From NCBI RefSeq assembly GCF_900187065.1, contig NZ_LT906483.1, positions 1,488,001 to 1,552,000 of the forward strand: DNA of 64,000 nt. Reading direction: 5' to 3'. Numbering within the stretch: the stretch's first letter is position 1; each line of letters begins with the position of its first letter. The position numbers and the translations under genes are program-made. Origin of the DNA: Mycolicibacterium thermoresistibile (GTDB taxonomy: Bacteria > Actinomycetota > Actinomycetes > Mycobacteriales > Mycobacteriaceae). Under the pieces are notes generated by a model. That model was not told where the DNA came from. It made no database searches and worked only from the letters and a program-made list of their open reading frames with translations. Shown one piece after another: positions 59,630-64,000 of this stretch.

Positions 59630-60277
59630 ATGCGCACGCACGGCTGGCGGGGGACACCGCCCAGGAGCGACGACGAGGCGGTCGAGCGCATCCTCGCGGC
59701 CACGCACCGGTGCGTCGCCGAACGTGGCGGGCAGACCACGATCGCGCACGTCGCCGCCGAACTCGGGGTCAGCCGGGCGACGGTCTATCGATACTTTCCG
59801 AGTACCTCGGCGTTGCTGCAGGCCGCTGCCGTCGAGGGCACCCGGCGATTCCTGCACCGCATGGCCGAGCGGCTCGGCCGCATCGACGATGTCGCCGACG
59901 CGATCATCGAAGGAGTGGTGCAGACCGTCGCGGCCGTGCCGAACGAGCCGTACCTGCGACTGCTGCTCGACGAGCCGTCACACGTGCTGCTGCGCGACGT
60001 CACCTCGGAGTCCGCGCGTGAGATCGGCAAATCCATGTTGCTCGAGAGCACCTCGGTGGACTGGGCACGGCTGCGGCCGGCCGCGGAGATCGTCGACGAG
60101 CTCGATGAACTCATCGAATGGTCGCTGCGGATCGTGCAGTCGTTCCTGACCGACCCCGGCGACCCGCCGCGATCACCGGACGCACTGCGGGCGCACCTGC
60201 ACCGGTGGCTCGGCCCGGCGATCCGCGAATGGGTCGCCAGCGTCGGCATCGACGCCGAACAATCGCCACCGGAGTGA
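59630..60277 (+). CDS. TetR family regulator
   Basis: This 215-aa TetR protein has RILAATHRCVAERGGQTTIAHVAAELGVSRATVYRYFPSTSALLQ, a textbook helix-turn-helix. The C-terminal ligand domain is ordinary in size. ATG 59630 is chosen: TACATT (59618-59623) lies exactly seven bases before it, so the mRNA may be leaderless. An in-frame ATG at 59588 would lie inside the operator and adds residues unlike the family. It is the likely repressor of the divergent monooxygenase operon. Confidence 0.85.
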   Translation: MRTHGWRGTPPRSDDEAVERILAATHRCVAERGGQTTIAHVAAELGVSRATVYRYFPSTSALLQAAAVEGTRRFLHRMAERLGRIDDVADAIIEGVVQTVAAVPNEPYLRLLLDEPSHVLLRDVTSESAREIGKSMLLESTSVDWARLRPAAEIVDELDELIEWSLRIVQSFLTDPGDPPRSPDALRAHLHRWLGPAIREWVASVGIDAEQSPPE

Positions 60278-60330
60278 CCGCCGAGAGTGTTCTCCTGGAC
60301 GCGAATTCGCCGGAAGTGGCGGCGGGAATG

Positions 60331-61986
60331 CTATTCCGCGGCGACGGAGGCGGTCGCCTGCTCGCGGGCCCAGCGGTAGTCGGCCTTGCCGGCCGGGCTG
60401 CGCTGGATCACCGGCCGGAAGACGATCGCCTTGGGCAGCTTGTAGCGGGCCAGTGCACCGGCGGCGTGCTCGATGAGCGCCTCGGCGTCGGCGGTGGCTC
60501 CCTCCGCGAGCGCGACCACCGCCACCACCTCCTGCCCCCACCGGTCACTGGGCCGGCCGGTCACCACCACATCGGCGACCGCCGGATGGGAGGCGAGCGC
60601 CATCTCGACCTCTTCGGCGAAGATCTTCTCACCGCCGGAGTTGATGGTCACCGAGTCCCGGCCGAGCAACTCGATGGCCCCGCCGTCGAGGTGGCGCGCC
60701 CGGTCACCGGGAACCGCGTAGCGCACCGTGTCGATGACCGGGAAGGTGCGTGCGGTCTTGTCGGCATCGCCCTTGTAACCCAGCGGGACGTAACCGCGTT
60801 GTCCCAGCCAGCCGAGGCCGGCGTGGCCGGGCGGCAGCACAGTGCTGAAATCCTCGGCCAGCACACAGGTGTCCGGCCCGGGATTGAACGTGCCGGTGGC
60901 GACGGCGCCGTTCATCGACATGTGGGTCATCTGAGCGCCGGTCTCCGACGAGCCCACACCGTCGACCACGATCGCATCGGGCAGCAGATCGATCAGCCGT
61001 TGCTTGGTGGTCGGCGTGAGGAATGCGCCCCCGTTGGCGATGACGGCCAGCGACGGGGTCTCGCACACACCCTGCTCGAGGGCGTCGGCGAGCGGGCGGG
61101 CGATCGCATCGCCCACCACCGTCACCACCGAGACGTCCTCCCGCTTGATGGTCTGCAGCGCGTCGACGGCGTCGACCCGGTCCACGACCGACCCGAACAC
61201 CACGGTCTGCCCGGTCGTCAACGCCGTCATCGCGGCCCACTGCGCGGCGCCGTGCATCAACGGCGGCAGGATCATCATCTTGGTGCCCGGATTCGCCGCC
61301 GCCCGTTCGGCGATCTCCCCGTAGCTGCCGGCTGCCTCCCCGCCGTACAGCGACCGTCCGCCGAACGCGGTCATGAAGATGTCGTGCTGACGCCACAGCA
61401 CGCCTTTGGGCATGCCGGTGGTGCCGCCGGTGTAGAGCACGTACAGATCGTCCGGGGACGGTTGCACCGGTGGCGGATCGGCCGGGCCGTTGCTCACGAT
61501 CGATTCGTAATCGACTGCGCCCTCGAGGAGTTCGTGACCGGAGTCGTCGGCGATCTGGATCAGCACCGGCCGCCGCGGCAGGTTCGGCAGGATCTCGGCG
61601 ACCCGCGGTGCGAACGCGGCGTGGTAGAGCAACGCGGTGGCGCCGGCGTCGGTGAGCAGATACTCGAGTTCGGCGCGCACGTAGCGGAAGTTGACGTTGA
61701 ACGGTGCAACCCGGGCCCGGAACGCGCCGAGCAGCCCCTCGAGGTACTCGCTGCCGTTGTAGGCGTAGATGCCGAGCAGATCCTGTCCGCACTCGTGCGG
61801 CGCCAGCCCGTCCCGTTCGGTATGGCAACCCAGTCCGCGGGAATGCAGGTAGGCGGCCAGCCGGTTGGACCGGGCGATGATGTCGGTGTAGGTGAACCGG
61901 CGGTCACGGTGCACCACGAGCTCCCGGTCCGGAAGCACCGCCGCGACGGTGTCTGCCACCTGCGGAACCGTGAATTCCGTTGTCAT
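60331..61986 (-). CDS. Acyl-CoA ligase, FadD19-like
   Basis: This 551-aa ligase is of the same group as that at 41.9 kb: YTGGTTGMPKGVLWRQ, GVGSSETGAQMTHM, hinge LGRDSVTINSGGEKIFAEEVE and catalytic Lys in RSPAGKADYRWARE. It is presumed to activate a polycyclic or branched carboxylate. ATG 61986 has AGGAGG upstream and overlaps the stop of the isochorismatase-like gene (ATGA). It ends the leftward Rieske-isochorismatase-like-ligase operon, so the ligase probably acts on a product of the Rieske oxygenase. Confidence 0.88.
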   Translation of the reverse strand: MTTEFTVPQVADTVAAVLPDRELVVHRDRRFTYTDIIARSNRLAAYLHSRGLGCHTERDGLAPHECGQDLLGIYAYNGSEYLEGLLGAFRARVAPFNVNFRYVRAELEYLLTDAGATALLYHAAFAPRVAEILPNLPRRPVLIQIADDSGHELLEGAVDYESIVSNGPADPPPVQPSPDDLYVLYTGGTTGMPKGVLWRQHDIFMTAFGGRSLYGGEAAGSYGEIAERAAANPGTKMMILPPLMHGAAQWAAMTALTTGQTVVFGSVVDRVDAVDALQTIKREDVSVVTVVGDAIARPLADALEQGVCETPSLAVIANGGAFLTPTTKQRLIDLLPDAIVVDGVGSSETGAQMTHMSMNGAVATGTFNPGPDTCVLAEDFSTVLPPGHAGLGWLGQRGYVPLGYKGDADKTARTFPVIDTVRYAVPGDRARHLDGGAIELLGRDSVTINSGGEKIFAEEVEMALASHPAVADVVVTGRPSDRWGQEVVAVVALAEGATADAEALIEHAAGALARYKLPKAIVFRPVIQRSPAGKADYRWAREQATASVAAE

Positions 61987-62609
61987 CCAGCCTCCTGCTT
62001 CCACGTGTCCAGTAGGTCGTCGGTGGTGCTGACCGTGGCCAGCAGTGCCAGGGTGTTGTCGATGATCGCGTTGCCGTAGTCCGCCGGCACCCCGGCCACC
62101 GCGTCGCGCGGCAGGACCACACGGTACGCGGCGTTGACGGCGTCCATCACCAGATTCGGGATGGCGACGTTCAGCGAGACTCCCACCGCGACGATGGTGG
62201 ACACCCCGAGGTTGCGCAGGATCGCGTCCAGATCGGTTCCGCCCATGGGGCCCACGCCGTGCCAGCGGTAGAGCACCACATCCGAGGGCGCCGGGCCGAA
62301 TTCGGGCAGCAGCGTCGCGCCGGCGCTGCCGGGGGTGATGTCGACCGACCCGCGGCCGACGGCGAACAGCCGTGCATTGTGGTTGGAGCCCAGCCCGTCC
62401 GGGCGACGCTGAACCAGGCAGTGCACCACGCGCACGCCGGCCGCCCGGGCGGCGGGTAGCAGCCGGGCGATGTTGGGCAGGGCCTCGCGGCGGGCCTCGT
62501 GGGCCAGTGCGGCCAGCCCGGCGTCCGGCCCGACCACCGCACCCTGCAACTCCTGGGTGACGATCGCGGTGTGCGCGGGCCTGATCAGCTCGGCGAGCGG
62601 TGGGGTCAC
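61983..62609 (-). CDS. Isochorismatase-fold protein with substituted catalytic triad
   Basis: This 208-aa protein has the isochorismatase/cysteine-hydrolase fold: VTQELQGAVVG, a central VVHCLVQRRPDG, GGTDLDAILRNLGV and IVAVGVSLNVAIPNLVMDA. In active cysteine hydrolases the three strands carry Asp, Lys and Cys. Here the positions appear to be Glu20, Arg115/Trp116 and Ala149, so ordinary thioester-type catalysis is unlikely. GTG 62609 lies eight bases after the Rieske stop. It may be a binding protein or use different chemistry. Confidence 0.78.
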   Translation of the reverse strand: MTPPLAELIRPAHTAIVTQELQGAVVGPDAGLAALAHEARREALPNIARLLPAARAAGVRVVHCLVQRRPDGLGSNHNARLFAVGRGSVDITPGSAGATLLPEFGPAPSDVVLYRWHGVGPMGGTDLDAILRNLGVSTIVAVGVSLNVAIPNLVMDAVNAAYRVVLPRDAVAGVPADYGNAIIDNTLALLATVSTTDDLLDTWKQEAG

Positions 62610-62616
62610 GCCCGGC

Positions 62617-63633
62617 TCACGGCAGCCCGGCCGGCGCCCCGGTTGGTGCGACCTCGTAGAACTGCTGGGCCCATTTACGCAGCGCCATATAGGGTTTCGC
62701 ATCGACTCTGGACAAGGCCGGGTTCTCGACGTACTTCTGGTAGCGCCAGATCTCCAGATCGTCCCACACGGTCACCAGGTACTGCTTCTCGACGCGGGCC
62801 CGCACGTCATCGGGCGGCACGTCGGACGGGTCCCCGGGATTGCGGGGCCACCAGATCGAATAGAACATGTTGGAGTATTCGTCGTCGACCGGGGTCACCG
62901 CGAAGATCAGCCGATGGTTCGAGGCGCCCTCGAAGGCGCTGATCGCACCGCCCAGCCCGAACATGTGGCTGTGGATGCGCAGTGCCATCTTGTCCGGATC
63001 GTCGCTGCTCTCGGCCGGCCAGCCGGTCAGGAACTGCCACTGCTGGTCGACGATCTTCCACTCCAGCATCCGCGGCGTCACCGTGGCGCGGTGCACGTAC
63101 CTGAAATGTGCGCTGTCCGGGCCGTTCTCGGCGACGATCTGCGGGTGCACCGGTTCGTTCCCGGCGAACCGGGAGAACTCCGGATACGGCCGGTAGTAAC
63201 GCTGCGGGTCGGTGTCGAACTGGGGGAACGACCGGAAGATGTCGGGCATCTCCCACTGCGGTTCCTTACCGTGGGGGTGATGCCAGATGAACACGCAGTC
63301 GTACTGCTCGAGCACCGGGTACACGCGCAGCGTGAGCGCCTTGTTGGGGCGGTCCGGCTGATAGGGGATGTGGGTGTTGCGGCCGTCCGGGCCCCAGCGC
63401 CAGCCGTGGAAGGGGCACTCCACACAGTCTCCGATCACCGTGCCGCCGTGGCCGATATGGGCGCCGAGGTGTTTGCAGTGTGCCTCCATGACGTGCAAGG
63501 CGCCGGATTCGTCGCGGTAGGCGACGAGATCCTCACCGAAGTAGCGCAGCGGCCGGACCTCGCCGACCGGGAACTCCGGCGCCCAGCCGATCATGAACCA
63601 GCCGGTGACCTTCCATGTGAACGGTACCTTCAC
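62617..63633 (-). CDS. Rieske non-heme iron oxygenase, KshA-like
   Basis: This 338-aa oxygenase component has a Rieske [2Fe-2S] site CxH-N17-CxxH (Cys53, His55, Cys73, His76 in CKH and CPFHGWRWG). The mononuclear iron motif is NGPDSAHFRYVH (Asp173, His176, His181, with Asn170). CPFHxWRWGxDG is shared with KshA, the 3-ketosteroid 9-alpha-hydroxylase subunit, and the length is near KshA (about 380 aa). A steroid-like substrate is therefore probable. The reductase partner is not in this window. The start is GTG 63633 with AGGAGGGC upstream. It heads the leftward operon with the isochorismatase-fold protein and ligase. Confidence 0.88.
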   Translation of the reverse strand: MKVPFTWKVTGWFMIGWAPEFPVGEVRPLRYFGEDLVAYRDESGALHVMEAHCKHLGAHIGHGGTVIGDCVECPFHGWRWGPDGRNTHIPYQPDRPNKALTLRVYPVLEQYDCVFIWHHPHGKEPQWEMPDIFRSFPQFDTDPQRYYRPYPEFSRFAGNEPVHPQIVAENGPDSAHFRYVHRATVTPRMLEWKIVDQQWQFLTGWPAESSDDPDKMALRIHSHMFGLGGAISAFEGASNHRLIFAVTPVDDEYSNMFYSIWWPRNPGDPSDVPPDDVRARVEKQYLVTVWDDLEIWRYQKYVENPALSRVDAKPYMALRKWAQQFYEVAPTGAPAGLP

Positions 63634-63673
63634 CCCGGTGCCCTCCTCAGCAGCGAATCAGCGCTTCGAGCCC

Positions 63674-63694
63674 ATACTAAACGTATTACAGTAT
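63674..63694. promoter_or_regulatory. Dyad ATACT-N11-AGTAT in Rieske/dehydrogenase divergent promoter
   Basis: ATACT (63674-63678) and AGTAT (63690-63694) frame AAACGTATTAC. TTACAGT within it (63686-63692) is the complement of ACTGTAA, seen also at 49.5 and 53.1 kb. ATACTA reads TAGTAT leftward, a good -10 for the Rieske gene; TAGATT after it may serve the rightward gene. Confidence 0.5.
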
Positions 63695-63747
63695 AGATTT
63701 CAGCGGGATGGTGGCAGTCGATGACGTCGGAGGCCGGAGGAATGCGG

Positions 63748-64000
63748 ATGAGCGGCCGTAGGGCACTGGTGATGGGGGCGAGCGGTTTCCTCGGGTCGCA
63801 CGTCACCCGCAGGCTCGTCCAGCGTGGCGACGACGTGCGGGTCCTGCTGCGGGAGACCAGTCGCACGCGGGGCATCGATGATCTCGATGTGGACCGCCGC
63901 TACGGCGACATCTTCGACGACGAGGTGGTGCGCGCCGCGATGGCCGACCGCGATGTCGTCTACTACTGCGTCGTCGACACCCGGGCCTGGCGGAGCGATC
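63748..64000 (+). CDS. NAD-dependent epimerase/dehydratase family protein (Rv0139-like), 3' end outside window
   Basis: The first 84 residues are present: MSGRRALVMGASGFLGSHV, the extended-SDR NAD motif GxxGFxG, then RVLLRETSRTRGIDDL and GDIFDDEVVRAAMADRDVVYYCVVDTRAW. The wording is very close to what I remember of Rv0139, an oxidoreductase of unknown substrate related to 3-beta-hydroxysteroid dehydrogenase/dihydroflavonol reductase. ATG 63748 is chosen because GGAGGA (63736-63741) sits six bases before it; ATGs at 63721 and 63742 are in frame. It is divergent from the Rieske operon across a shared dyad. Confidence 0.82.
   Translation, partial: MSGRRALVMGASGFLGSHVTRRLVQRGDDVRVLLRETSRTRGIDDLDVDRRYGDIFDDEVVRAAMADRDVVYYCVVDTRAWRSD

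Noticed and set aside
60301-60310. Palindrome GCGAATTCGC between TetR and ligase ends
   Set aside because: Only 10 bases, in a convergent 3' gap without a promoter; likely chance.

Overview
The window looks like chromosomal DNA of a fast-growing, environmental mycobacterium (Mycolicibacterium-like). The signs are high G+C with strong GC3, GTG/TTG starts, an adjacent moeY-dcpA pair as I remember it for Rv1355c-Rv1354c of M. tuberculosis, an HtdZ (Rv0130)-type hydratase, a mycofactocin-type short-chain dehydrogenase, an IdeR iron box, probable leaderless starts, and many FadE/FadD/EchA/thiolase paralogues. No phage, insertion sequence, CRISPR array or rRNA was seen. Genus and gene equivalences rest on memory of family sequences, not on a search.

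Layout. (1) 1-4.5 kb holds housekeeping genes: the end of an MFS transporter, tRNA-Ala(GGC) with its own promoter and terminator, a lipoprotein lytic transglycosylase, a secreted DUF1460 protein, an aldo/keto reductase and a P-loop kinase. (2) 4.5-9.7 kb has an acyl-CoA dehydrogenase pair, a thiolase-like protein without the nucleophilic Cys and a DUF35 OB-fold partner. This resembles the Ltp2/ChsH2 aldolase system of steroid side-chain removal and is divergent from a flavoprotein. (3) 9.6-14.5 kb is a signalling block: N-acyltransferase-like gene, moeY and dcpA (GAF-GGDEF-EAL). (4) 15.1-18 kb has an R-hydratase, then a flavin monooxygenase-esterase operon behind a double operator. (5) 18-24 kb has divergent beta-oxidation operons (SDR-FadE; FabG-like, thiolase, FadE, GntR). 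(6) 24-34.8 kb has a leftward, tightly coupled run of three enoyl-CoA hydratases and three acyl-CoA ligases, opposite a rightward thioesterase-GntR-hydratase-thiolase run. (7) 34.8-37.6 kb has TetR opposite an SDR and a DapA-type aldolase. (8) 37.7-39.4 kb has a secreted protein of unknown function behind tandem iron boxes. (9) 39.7-49.4 kb has a rightward operon (hydratase, amidohydrolase, FadD19-like ligase, amidohydrolase, FadE pair) and a leftward CoA-transferase and thiolase. (10) 49.5-64 kb is oxidative: two aldehyde dehydrogenases, two P450s, two SDRs, a Baeyer-Villiger-like monooxygenase with a membrane protein and a predicted diiron protein, TetR, another FadD19-like ligase, an isochorismatase-fold protein, a KshA-like Rieske oxygenase and the start of an Rv0139-like dehydrogenase.

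Together, roughly 4.5-64 kb reads as a mosaic of small, separately regulated catabolic operons for hydrophobic, probably cyclic or branched substrates (steroid- or terpenoid-like). Oxygenases, P450s and dehydrogenases would give acids or esters, FadD ligases would make CoA esters, FadE/Ech/SDR/thiolase or aldolase sets would shorten them, and amidohydrolases and esterases may open rings or cleave esters. No substrate can be named from sequence alone.
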